Source: Spongospora subterranea (lineage: Eukaryota; Endomyxa; Phytomyxea; Plasmodiophorida; Plasmodiophoridae). Taken from it: a DNA stretch of 11,926 nucleotides. The translations under genes and the position numbers were made by a program. The notes beneath the pieces were generated by a model, which was not told where the DNA came from, did no database searches, and worked only from the letters and a program-made list of their open reading frames with translations. The stretch spans positions 9,024 through 20,949 of the forward strand of contig OUQQ01000384.1 of NCBI GenBank assembly GCA_900404475.1, read 5' to 3'. Positions 1 through 9,077 of the stretch are shown here, piece by piece. The stretch's first letter is position 1. The number at the start of each line of letters is the position of its first letter.

Positions 1-690
1 CAAATGTTCTCACAAGTTTGTAGATGCGCTGTCACAACGAGTGTTTTCCTGTATTTGATTTAATTGTTTTGATCATCGTCGTTTAGCCTCAATGCTGTCG
101 TACGATGTTCTTTAGATCTATTTGAGTTGATACATTCCTCGTTGCAATGGAAGGAAACTGTTTGCGTTGAATGACGATGTATAAGGTAGTACGAGTCTCT
201 CCGGACACCTCGAACTATTTGCCATATTGCAGCTTGAGCATCTTGAATATGGTTTTGATGGCAACTTTAGCAATTCTAATACCCAGAGGATGGGTACTTT
301 CATTTGATAATATGGCCCCAGGTAAACGTGAAGTAATTTGTAAGCGGTTTCGACGGAAGTACCAAATCTGATTCACTTTATATTCGCCTGGTAAACTGAG
401 GTTCCTCGTATTATGCCAATGCATTTTTCTCTGCGCCATTCAGTCGTACGCCACTTTGACGAAAATGTGGAAGCAAAAATGGACTCCGTTTCCATACAAA
501 ATCGCACATGTTCAAGCCTGTTTAAAACGAGAACCTGGGGGAGAAAATTATTTCCATCGTCTGCGATATTCGTGTGCAGCCACAGACGTATACGTCATCG
601 AACTTGACATCTGTCTCATCCGGATTGATTTTCAGGCTTGATCGAAGTTGGAACATATCTTGTTTGTGAAACCCTAAACTCGACAACTTA
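1..690. other. Left flank, no supported gene
   Basis: Several short open frames of 60-80 codons occur on both strands. None resembles a protein family I recognise and none links to a neighbour through convincing splice sites. The open frame at 522-767 on the minus strand runs through the left inverted repeat of the adjacent transposon, so it is not one natural gene. I see no RNA gene, no tandem repeat and no clear promoter here. A gene lying mainly left of the window could still reach into this stretch. Confidence 0.5.
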
Positions 691-692
691 TA

Positions 693-721
693 CTCTCTCC
701 GTTCCAAAATAACTGGTCGAT
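693..721 (+). repeat. Left terminal inverted repeat of mariner-like element
   Basis: The repeat starts directly after a TA dinucleotide with CTCTCTCCGTTCCAAAATAA and ends in CTGGTCGAT. It pairs with 1661-1689 at 28 of 29 positions. The only difference is T at the fourth base, where the right copy has C. On the minus strand the broken transposase reading comes within a few bases of this repeat, so there is almost no 3' untranslated spacer left. Confidence 0.9.
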
Positions 722-724
722 TTG

Positions 725-1453
725 GCTCTTTAGAGATGAAACCACATTCCTTCACATTAACAAACACCGCTGCTCTCTAGAACTCTTACTTTTTAGAAAA
801 AAATCAGCAAGGAAGACAACATTCAAAATATTTTAATTGATGATATTTTTCTGCCAACAAATTGTCGTTATTATTTATGACAATTGCTTGTGCATTCTTC
901 AAGTTTTTCAAATCACAGAGCAGCGACACAGGAACCCATCTTTTCTAGCTTTGAGATGCAAAATCGCAAATGTGCGAATTTATATGCCTCAGTAAGTGTT
1001 GGTTTCAGAGAATTGGTATGGCGACGAATGATTCCACTTTTTACATTTCTGTGCGAAGTAGAAAGAGGGAATTCCTGTGGCCCCAGTAATTCCTGTAAGG
1101 GTCCCTCGCTTTCTCAGAGCCACGCCCGCTACAGCGAAGAGCTATCGACATGTTTCTGCTTTCGACCACAATATTTCCTTGCGATGGGAAACGTCTGCAG
1201 CAACGCTTCCGGCAATCAAGGACTGATTTCCGCGGCGCCAAACTCGGCTAACCGTTATCCAGTTTGTCCAGTGTTGGTCGGCAACGTTGGCAAAACTGCC
1301 CTCTGCAGGGTGCCCACGGTTGTTGAGCATTGTCAAAAGACTCTTATAAATAGCGCGTCGCTGGCCGTTGTTCAGCATGAGCCCGGTTCTTATATTCGCC
1401 CAACCTATATTGAAAATGATTTGACAGCATTTCTCATGACATGAAATGTGCAA
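725..1453 (-). pseudogene. Degenerate mariner-like (DD39D-type) transposase, N-terminal half
   Basis: This is the broken gene for the transposase that would bind the element's ends and cut and paste it. From 1453 downward the reading holds a helix-turn-helix region ending in SRVWRRG, then ADVSHRK (family DVSHRK), all within about the first 100 codons. After a frame change (about 1140-1010) comes VALRKRGTLTGITGATGIPS, matching the second helix-turn-helix. A further frame change (about 990-935) gives KPTLTEAYKFAHLRFCISKL, the conserved linker. At about 765-740 the reading CEGMWFHL resembles the DEKWF block around the first catalytic aspartate, whose D codon is lost. The region has at least two frameshifts, several stops and an AT-rich stretch of about 100 bases before the catalytic block. 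The second and third catalytic aspartates and the C-terminus are absent. It cannot make an active enzyme. Confidence 0.82.
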
Positions 1454-1660
1454 TAACGTTATGCAGCCAGACCATATTAGGTGTATTGCCTCATACAGAG
1501 ATTCATGACGATATCTTTAACGACGATAGAGCAATGAAAAATCTAGAGATGCAGCTTTAAGTTCATTAGATATGAATGAAATAAACTGTTTTCGCGATCA
1601 TGTAATTAATTTGAATTCGATAGTTTTGAAAATTGACCTTAATTCGGTGAAAAAACCCGT

Positions 1661-1689
1661 ATCGACCAGTTATTTTGGAACGGAGGGAG
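1661..1689 (-). repeat. Right terminal inverted repeat of mariner-like element
   Basis: Read on the minus strand from 1689 it begins CTCCCTCCGTTCCAAAATAA and is followed outside by TA (1690-1691). It is the canonical member of the pair. It lies about 210 bases upstream of the first in-frame ATG of the transposase relic, the usual place for the 5' leader of a mariner-like element. Confidence 0.9.
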
Positions 1690-1691
1690 TA

Positions 1692-2771
1692 CGTTTGTCG
1701 CAGTCACTTGGAATAGGAACCAGAGACGCGTCAAAATCGATTTGAGTGAAATGGCGCGGGGTTCTGACAACGATCTGATGGCAACGTTCAGATATGGTGT
1801 ATGTTTGCCTTGGGCATAAAGCCAATGACAAAAAACTCGCTTAAAAATCGTTCAAAGTAGGAAGATGATCGAGGAACGCAGAGTCTACATCGTGTCTCAA
1901 CTCATAAGGGGGCTCATCATTCGGTAAATTCAAGAGCTCAGTACAGCATCATGGAAAATTGAGCACACAATACTGTCAACCTAATGCTTTGATGAGGTTC
2001 TTCATCATCTGACATATTTCTAACCCCATGTTCTTGATGTAAACTGACATCGTTGCATGAAGGGATATGGTTGCCACTATACGAAGACGGCAGAACTGTC
2101 AAGAATTTCCTGAATCAGTTGTTGGTCCACAGGTGGTCCAGTTGTAGCCTGCAAGGTCATCTGGCATAATCGGACAATAAAGAAATGCAGTTCTGTCATT
2201 AGAATGAAATTGAGATGTGAAAGGCGTTCTCCTTCAAAATTTTACACGGAGTGCTGGGATGGGTTTATTATATTTCCGTAACTACTGTACCACCGTACGT
2301 AGGACGTGTGTAGTCGGTATTTAGTGTGTACACTGTACACACTAAAAAATCATGGGGCTCATTTACAAATGCACTTGCCACAGGCACAGCGGTATTGTAG
2401 CCGCGCGCGTCCCGTTCACTTGGGAATGTGGTGTCGGGGTAGGTCTCGCCACAGTGCTCCAGTCCGGTATGGGTGCACCACGGTCCCTGTCCTCATGACT
2501 ATAAATTTGCCGCGTCGTGGCATCGTCGCCACGGTGCGGCTCACGGATTGCGCCGTATAATGGTGACATAATATCCTACTGACTGTACGTAATGACCCAT
2601 GTAATTGAAGGCGCGCGATCACTCCCCTAAATCACTCATATCGGATAGCACGCAATTCGTCATAATCCCATTTCACCGAACTCCGACTAGTGTTGCTGTT
2701 GACTGAGTTGTGTAAAGGTCTGTTTGTGGCTGTTGAGTTGTACGGGTCCTGATCGACCTGTTATCGCACAG
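1692..2771. other. Intergenic stretch upstream of the ANT gene
   Basis: There is no supported intact gene. Bases 1840-2160 read on the minus strand contain faint, frame-broken resemblance to the C-terminal half of mariner-like transposases (a QATTGPP stretch where QDNA.PH is usual, then WQPYP for QPPN). This is weak. Bases 2380-2560 are richer in G+C than their surroundings and contain CTATAAAT at 2499-2506, which could be part of the promoter region of the downstream carrier gene, but the distance to its ATG (about 265 bases) makes it unproven. A perfect palindrome lies at 2320-2346. Confidence 0.4.
2320..2346. repeat. Perfect palindrome, 13-bp arms around one base
   Basis: The arms TTTAGTGTGTACA (2320-2332) and TGTACACACTAAA (2334-2346) are exact reverse complements separated by a single C. 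It could form a cruciform, be a dimeric protein-binding site or be the remnant of a fold-back element. No matching copy is seen elsewhere in the window. Its role is unknown. Confidence 0.75.
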
Positions 2772-3983
2772 ATGTCGGAAGGAGGGGAGATGACCTGCAA
2801 GAAAGGCAAAGACTTTAATATTGTCGCATTCATGAAGGATCTGGCAGCCGGTGGTGTTGCTGGCGGCATCTCCAAGACTGTTGTTGCCCCCATCGAGCGT
2901 GTCAAGCTTTTATTACAGGTCCAGCACGCCTCGACCCAAATCAAACCTGAAGACCAATACAAAGGCATCGTCGACTGTTTCACACGGGTATCGCGTGACC
3001 AAGGTGTATTATCGCTCTGGCGAGGCAATCTTGCTAATGTTATCCGGTTCGTCCATTTTGCGTGGTTTATTTTTGCTGTTTGCTGATTTTCTTATAACAA
3101 ATCAAAGTATTGTCCTTGTGCATGTACTTTCAGAAATTTCTTTTGGTTTCAAATATCTTCAGTTGGACTATCGCGTAAATCTGGTGCTAATTGGGTTTAC
3201 AGATACTTCCCCACCCAAGCTTTAAACTTTGCCTTCAAGGATATCTACAAGCAGATGTTTGTTCCTAAGTCCCGCCAGGAAATGGGATTCTGGCCTTTTT
3301 TCTTTGGAAACCTTGCATCTGGTGGTGCCGCCGGTGCCACGTCACTTTTGTTTGTGTACCCGCTCGACTTTGCCCGTACACGCCTTGGTGCTGATGTCGG
3401 GAAAGGAAAGACACGCCAGTTCACAGGTAAATAATTACCATACTTTCGGTCTTCACCATTGGCTGTGCGATTCATTGTTTTGGTGTTGCACTCTATTTTG
3501 GTGTCCTTATATTGAAGCATTATATACGTTGTCGAACAGACAATAATATGGTTCACAGGCCTGGGTAACTGCATCATGACGATTTTCAAGACCGATGGTC
3601 TCAAGGGTCTGTATACCGGATTCGGTGTGTCAATGCAAGGTATTATTGTGTACCGCGCCGCCTTCTTTGGTGGTTATGACACAGCCAAGTCTCTGGTTTT
3701 ATCCAAGGACAGCAACATGTTCCAGTCATGGATGGTCGCTCAGGCTGTCACTACTTTGGCCGGTTTCGCATCTTATCCTTTTGACACCGTCCGACGTCGT
3801 ATGATGATGCAGTCTGGTCGCAAGGAGGGCCGCCAGTACAGCGGCACATTTGATTGCTGGAAGAAGGTTGCCGCCAACGAAGGTGTTGGAGCTTTTTTCA
3901 AGGGCGCCGGATCCAATGTTCTTCGTGGAACTGGTGGAGCGATCGTCCTCGTTATGTACGACGAAATTAAGAAATACCTGTAA
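2772..3983 (+). CDS. ANT: ADP/ATP translocase (mitochondrial carrier), three exons
   Basis: Exons 2772-3046, 3203-3426 and 3559-3983 join to 924 nt, or 307 aa, the normal length for this family. The protein exchanges matrix ATP for cytosolic ADP across the inner mitochondrial membrane. Three carrier repeats are visible with signature motifs PIERVK (40-45), PLDFAR (145-150) and PFDTVR (240-245). The ANT-specific RRRMMM is at 245-250 and the protein ends DEIKKYL. Intron 1 splits Arg92 (phase 2) and intron 2 splits Gly167 (phase 1). The chosen ATG gives the usual short N-terminus before the first helix. An in-frame ATG at 2724 would add 16 residues and cannot be excluded. The gene is convergent with the channel gene to its right. 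The family is certain, and the splice sites are supported by unbroken family-like sequence across both junctions. Confidence 0.96.
3047..3202 (+). other. ANT intron 1
   Basis: This 156-base phase 2 intron has donor GTTCGT (a weak match to the consensus), a CTAAT branch-site-like sequence about 10 bases before the end, and acceptor TTTACAG. Removal joins CG to A to make Arg92 and restores the NVIRYFPTQ motif typical of ADP/ATP carriers. Confidence 0.9.
3427..3558 (+). other. ANT intron 2, bracketed by a 9-bp direct repeat
   Basis: This 132-base phase 1 intron has donor GTAAAT and acceptor TTCACAG. The sequence GTTCACAGG occurs at 3419-3427 and again at 3551-3559, exactly 132 bases apart, so the exon-intron and intron-exon junctions sit at the same point of a direct repeat. 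Splicing restores QFTGLGNC across the junction. Confidence 0.9.
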
Positions 3984-4778
3984 ACTGTTTTCCTTGTCAA
4001 CACTCATGTGCCTATTCCAAAAACTGTAATGTCGTCAAATACAAATCTGGTCCGATTCCTTATGCCTGTGTGCTAAGCTAGCTTTTCCGGTTGCATGATC
4101 ATTCTTCATTCAATTCTCTAACAGAGTTGTTTTTTCAACTGTAAACCTCATGTCCTAAGCCAAAAAAACGACAGGATCTGTAACAAAGCGGTTGTCGCTA
4201 GATCATGATCAAATTTTGTTCTGGTACGCCAAACTGATGCATTTGAGCTCGTTGCATTAATGCAAGTGGGTGGGATAAGTTCCGTGTGAACAGCATTCAA
4301 ACACGGGTTAGTCCATCCTAAGAGCTCTCCTTAACGCTTGTTGTATGTTGGATAGACTTCTATTTAACTGCAATCATGCATGATATTGAGTGTTTTGTGG
4401 ACGCTTTTTCATGAACAATGTTGCCCATATGATTTAACCAGATAAAGGTGTCCTCAAATCTGTCGTTATAATCAGAGACAGCGATTCATTCCCTTGAGCG
4501 CTTAACTCGACAACCATCAATATTGACCCTCAATGCGGTCGATATGAACTGCTAATGCTATCTTATGTGCAATGGGGCTTGCCAGATTCACAAGAATCTG
4601 AGGGTTAAACGGACAGGAGCGCTTTCTGCTGCATTTATTGTTTGCAAATGTCTATCTAGATTTGCAGCCAATAAACGAACCCGAGTCAGAAATTAGTCGA
4701 AGAGAGTAAGTATCGGAAATGTATTTAAGGCAGCATTGGATTTAATATAACAGTTAGGCAGGTAGGGCACACATTGCT
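3984..4778. other. Convergent intergenic spacer (3' ends of ANT and TMEM63-like genes)
   Basis: No gene is seen. The stretch must hold the 3' untranslated and polyadenylation regions of both flanking genes, but I see no AATAAA close to either stop codon. Short perfect palindromes occur at 4201-4210 (GATCATGATC), 4252-4265 (TTGCATTAATGCAA) and 4373-4384 (ATCATGCATGAT). A 23-base string at 4665-4687 resembles one at 9712-9734 in a ZIP intron. Confidence 0.5.
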
Positions 4779-7700
4779 TCAAGCATCAAACAGCGGATTT
4801 TCCTCGAATGGCATACGTTTGCGAAGTCGCTGGACTTCGATCTCTACAAGCGTATGGATTGCAGACATACTTGGAACCTGCCGCAGTGTGGGCATCGATC
4901 CGGTTATACGGTTAACAACTTCATTTGGATCAATGGCTGCACGAACAGCCACAGGCTGACGGTAAAAAACCTGAGAATCGGTTTTAAATTTTTCTCTATC
5001 AAACACCTTGTTTTGATCCAAATCGGCAGCCTTAACAAACACAATTATAGTTAGAAACGCAAGTTGTTGCCCAACAGACCATTTGAATTTACCTCTTGAA
5101 TACTGAGATGTTCCCAGCGGGAAATTATGTACGTACAATGGTGATGAAAGTACAAAGTTATGGGAAGCAACAATGAAAGCAAGGACGACTGATATTGTGC
5201 CTGAAAAAGCGGTAAGTAACGAGTTTGAGCCATCTCTGACTATGAGAGCGCACGTCTTTCAATGCGAACATCCCGATTAGCGTCAGGGTGCCAACAACAA
5301 CGCCGGTTAGAATTCTGTTGAGCATCAATGGAAACATGCGACCTGGAATATATTTCAGAATCGCCACGAACTAACGAATCAAAAACACCAACCTCCAGAT
5401 TCAAATTTTGGCTCATGAACGAATAACAGAAGATACCTAAGTTAATATATTAGACAAGGATTGCTTGCATCAACTGAAGCATGGGCGAAAATAAAATTCA
5501 ACAGTAAAGTTAAAAAAAACGAAACGACTTGAAGTTGATCTGAATGGAACCCCAGATTACCTATAGACAAATGAACCGATGACAAAGAATAGCGCCACGC
5601 AGGGAAGGATAAGAGGGGTAATCTGCGCGTATGACAAGCCAAGAAGGAAAACAAAAATATGCATGGGCCATTCTCGGGCATACTGGAACGGCCCCGGCGC
5701 CGTCGCCTTGAGCACATCCTCAGGCGTGTGAACAAACCACTTCATTCGAATCGAACCAAATAGTAAGTCGCTAATTCGCAGTAGCTGCAGTGGTAACCGG
5801 GATAGACCTTGTAGGAGCCTGCAAGAAAAAACAAAAAATAAAGTCAACCAGTTGTTCAAGCCTAGATCAAAATTTCTTTCTGAAATATGGGCAGACATAC
5901 ACATAGGAAATGAAGGTGGCCGCCTGTAATGACAGCGCTGAACTAAGAAGAACCGGAGTCCGAGTTGGATCGGAGATTATTTGCTTCAGGGTTTGCAATA
6001 AAGATGTCGATATTAACGATACCAGAAAGAAATTGAAAAATTGGAACAAAAAAAACTTGCTGAAAACGCTGAGCTGCAGAGACGACTTCGATGAACAGCC
6101 TTGGACCTTTGACAAGTAGCTGAGGATAGGAGGTAACAGAAGCTGAAATACTAGCAATCCAACAGAGGGTAGAAACCCTTGCAAAAAGCCACGCAGCCAA
6201 GGGGATTGCGCCAAAAGCGGTCGAAGCCATGGAAAGTATTCCTCTAAAGATGGAAGCGAAGCCAATGCACTAACTGGAGACAAGCGGTCAGAAACATTAA
6301 GTAAGAGTTTTGAGCATCAACACGCACCGGATGAAACAGGGATCGCCCAGAACGCAACAAGCGTCCAGAGTAGAAGATGAACTACAAATGCACGGAATTG
6401 ACGTTGTTTGCGCATCAGGTGAATGTTCGGCCAATACCTGAAGATCAACGTTCATTAATCAAACGGAAGATAGTGTCGCAATTGGTACCAAGCACAACTC
6501 ATGTGTCAATAAGATTAGAGTTGATGTTTTTCGTCTAACATTGGTTTTTGATATACAGGAATTTGAATGCGAAATGTGACTACAAATAACAAAACGTACG
6601 TACACGTCGCGAGGTTCGATTGCCGGAGACGCAACGAATTTCATAGGAATTTTACAAAGTGGTAAATGCGACGCGGCGTTCGCATCTTGAAATGAGGTGA
6701 GACTGACGAACCCAACTGGTGCAGCTTCGCATTGAGCTCGCAAAGCTTCATTAATTTCACCCTGGAGGACCATTACCTGATGGCTCCAATAGCTGATAGC
6801 ATCGTGAGTTTCAGCAGTAAAAAACCACCATTTTTTTGTTTTGAAAACAGGCCTGGCGCCGGACCCGGACCCGCGGGTGGCCGCCTGGCTACAAGCCAGT
6901 TCTAATTGCCGCCTCGCCTTTTCTTGACGTTTCACAAGTTTGAGGAGAACATGGCGATCCATTATCAGTATTGCAGAGGCTAATGAATTTGGAAATAATT
7001 CCGCAAAAAACTGCTGGAATAGTTGCTCATCTCGATAACGACGCGGAATCCTACGAACACAGACGGAAAGCTGTTCGGGGCGGGGACGTTTGTTTTTGTC
7101 AGGAACTAAATGATAACGATGTCGCAAACGAACATAGGCGTGAACTTCGCGATTCAGAAGATAAAAAAGGTAAGCTGTGAAGAGAACAACTGACACAAAA
7201 TGTACCCAAAACATCTCAGACCTATGGAGTGGGTAAGCTCTATAAGTTTACACATGAGCGCACCTTGCACTCACGATTGAGGAATATGGTTCATGGACAG
7301 GTCTTGGAACGTGGTTGGTGACGAGATTGGACCCATGCGATAGTTGATTGGAAGAAGGACAAGCAAACCAACCTAGACTTGATCGTAAACAGAAAAAAAT
7401 ATAAAAACTACATGAGCGAAACCCTATCGATATGAATTTTAAGTGAATAAACAAAAAACCATTGATAACCACAAAAACTCGACAAACAGCTTAGGATCGA
7501 ATGAGATTCAGATTGCAAACGTCAATAGAAACGAGTTCAGAAAACTTACAAGACACACTGGAACGAAGAATTTAACCCCAAGATGATGAAAACGGAGAAA
7601 AACCAGCGCATCCACCCCACATATATTGGCAAGGTTATCTTCGGATAAGCTGAACATTTTCTTGATAAAAGCGAGGTCGGTCAGCGATATATCGGGCGGA

Positions 7701-7879
7701 GGCTGGCGCCTGCCAACTTCTGTCGGACGACAACGACGTGGCTGATAACACCACGGCAGGCTGGCTCCGATCATCCAGAACCCGATCATGGTCATGAGAC
7801 CGATGACGACGTTGACAACAAGAGGAGTATAAAGGGACACCACCGGTAAGGTCGACGGAATCGGCTCTGAAGTGGACAT
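4779..7879 (-). CDS. TMEM63: CSC1/TMEM63-type osmo- or mechanosensitive cation channel, ten exons
   Basis: Exons on the minus strand are 7879-7550, 7372-7275, 7221-6604, 6437-6328, 6273-5901, 5818-5561, 5436-5393, 5342-5254, 5200-5093 and 5030-4779. They join to 2280 nt, or 759 aa, typical of the family. CSC1/TMEM63 proteins are membrane cation channels opened by osmotic or mechanical stress. The N-terminal helix (about 17-42) is followed by the ICGVDALVFLRFHHLG block, two more helices to about residue 165, and a cytosolic RRM-like domain (about 170-345, starting LSVCVRRIP). EPRDVYW then leads into the channel core, including LQGFLPSVG (about 416-424), PPILSYLSK and GRMFPLMLNRIL (about 611-622). 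The C-terminal tail ends in ENPLFDA. Every junction restores family-like sequence in frame. The nine introns are 50-177 bases. A GC-rich insert encoding a Gly/Ser/Arg stretch lies near 6845-6895. Ion selectivity cannot be told from sequence. Confidence 0.93.
5343..5392 (-). other. Shortest intron of the TMEM63-like gene (50 bases)
   Basis: The donor is GTTGGT and the acceptor ATTCCAG. Reading through it hits a TGA within six codons, while splicing joins FESG to GRMFPLMLNRIL, the expected channel sequence. The preceding exon is only 44 bases. Other introns of the gene are 7549-7373, 7274-7222, 6603-6438, 6327-6274, 5900-5819, 5560-5437, 5253-5201 and 5092-5031. Their donors include GTAAGT, GTGAGT, GTACGT, GTGCGT, GTATGT, GTAATC, GTGCGC and GTAAAT. 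Confidence 0.85.
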
Positions 7880-9077
7880 TAACGATCAATCAATAAGCTA
7901 CTGCACAACCAAAAACAAAATGATGTGGCAGAAGAGGCAATGAAACATCACGAAACAACACCGAAAACAGGAGCGGCCTTTCCATAAACGTTTCACGATT
8001 CAGAATTGAAACATAATGCATGCCAATTTCAGTATGTGCCAAAAGATGGCCACGCGCCAGTGGCCACGTTTCTAATTCGAAGCTGCAGAGCGAGTAATGA
8101 AACCACAGTCAGTTGTCAAAGCGAAAATCATTTGTCAATGAAACAATTAAACGACATTTGGTTTGAAATTGATAAAAAAGAGAATCGAGGAATGTCCCAG
8201 AAAAATGCATGGTATAAACGGATCGCGAGACGAAGGGGAAAAGATGTGCCGAACTGAAACAACGTGAAAGATTGAGCTGGACGTACGAGGACCAGTGCCA
8301 CTGGACATGTGGAATTGCACTCGAGGAATGTGTACAGATAGCCACTCCATGGCGATACTGCCCAACGCCCAACAAGGTCGCCCGATTGATCGAATTCCCG
8401 GAAGTCCTTCAGATAATCAACTCCGTATACGGAAAACGGAACAACACGACTTACACTGAATGGGGTTTACAACCGATCCGGCAAGGGGTCGTCTCTGCCT
8501 CTGTTGTGCCTGCACCTGCACTAATTTCTTCCCTTAGTCGCTGTGAGTATTTATTTATCGGCATTTTTCTCAGCAAATACTAGCAATCAAGCCATGGTTA
8601 GGTGTCAATTAGTTCAATGTCAATCATCTCAATTTTGTTCTTCAAAGTTACTCTAATAATGTTGATCGTAAATACTGCGAAAAAAATGATATAAACACCA
8701 CTACGACTGACGCTTGATGATCATTAATGCTCAACTCCTGGACCATTCAGGATCTGGTTTACCGTAAAGAGGCAGGTATTGATCACTGCACTCGGTTGAC
8801 GATCAGACTGGAGCACTGTCTAAACTGGAACTGTTTCCAAGGTCAGAATCTTTGTCCATCTGCTCATGATGCAACCTGTTGACAAACATCATTACCGTTA
8901 TGGACTTCACATTTATCGGATCTGTCTGATCTAATACTGCAGTTAGACTTGGCACAATATTCCCCGACCAGAAATTATACTCGTACCCATCAACAAAAAT
9001 CAAAAGACAATAACTTTGAAATGCGATCTCTTTATGTTATATAAATAGAGTTAATATTACGAACACGTTGGTGTCAA
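7880..9077. other. Spacer between the TMEM63-like start and the ZIP gene stop
   Basis: It should contain the promoter of the minus-strand channel gene (just right of 7879) and the 3' end of the ZIP gene (just left of 9078). No TATA box is clear near 7880-7960. Two overlapping + strand open frames lie at 8006-8257 and 8215-8583, the second described separately. A minus-strand open frame at 8803-9003 encodes about 66 residues with no ATG at its head and no family I recognise. Nothing else is supported. Confidence 0.45.
8215..8583 (+). CDS. Unrecognised open frame, possible exon of an unknown gene
   Basis: An open frame of roughly 120 codons without an ATG at its start contains a cysteine- and tryptophan-bearing stretch (EDQCHWTCGIALEECVQ, then WRYCPTPNK). 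I do not recognise a family. It overlaps, in another frame, the end of the open frame at 8006-8257, whose predicted product is lysine/arginine-rich near its end, so the two could be parts of one decayed or spliced coding region. A strong 3' splice-site look-alike (CTAAT, pyrimidines, CCCTTAG) ends at 8538 and a GTGAGT donor look-alike is at 8543-8548, both on the plus strand. It could equally be non-coding sequence upstream of the channel gene. Confidence 0.2.

Larger units (their letters stand above)
693..1689 (-). mobile_element. Mariner-like DNA transposon relic with CTCCCTCCG ends
   Basis: A 997-bp element is bounded by 29-bp terminal inverted repeats that match at 28 of 29 positions, and TA dinucleotides (691-692 and 1690-1691) flank both ends as expected for Tc1/mariner target duplications. 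The ends begin CTCCCTCCGTTCCAAAATAA on the right and carry one T substitution on the left. This terminus is the one known from plant Stowaway elements and the DD39D mariner-like transposons that mobilise them, and it also occurs outside plants. The interior codes on the minus strand for the first half of such a transposase, now broken. The 3' half of the gene is missing next to the left end, so this is an internally deleted, non-autonomous copy. The nearly identical ends suggest that the termini are younger, or better preserved, than the coding region. Confidence 0.88.

Noticed and set aside
522..767. A minus-strand open frame that could be read as continuing the transposase past the left end
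   Set aside because: It crosses the 29-bp terminal repeat and TA duplication, which mark the element's boundary. The apparent similarity beyond it is too weak to outweigh that.
884..1444. A 186-codon + strand open frame
   Set aside because: It is antisense to the mariner-like transposase relic, whose family motifs are all on the minus strand. The + reading resembles nothing I recognise.
2499..2506. CTATAAAT as the ANT TATA box
   Set aside because: It lies about 265 bases before the start codon with no supporting initiator or leader evidence, so I did not list it as a promoter.
2306..2560. A + strand open frame in the GC-rich segment before ANT
   Set aside because: Low-complexity arginine-rich reading, open on several frames of both strands because stops are rare in GC-rich DNA, with no family resemblance.
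2724..2771. Upstream in-frame ATG that would lengthen the ADP/ATP carrier by 16 residues
   Set aside because: ADP/ATP carriers normally begin shortly before the first helix, and the ATG at 2772 gives that. The longer form remains possible.
3229..3604. Open frames on both strands over ANT exon 2 and intron 2
   Set aside because: They are shadows of the carrier gene in other frames and read through its splice sites.
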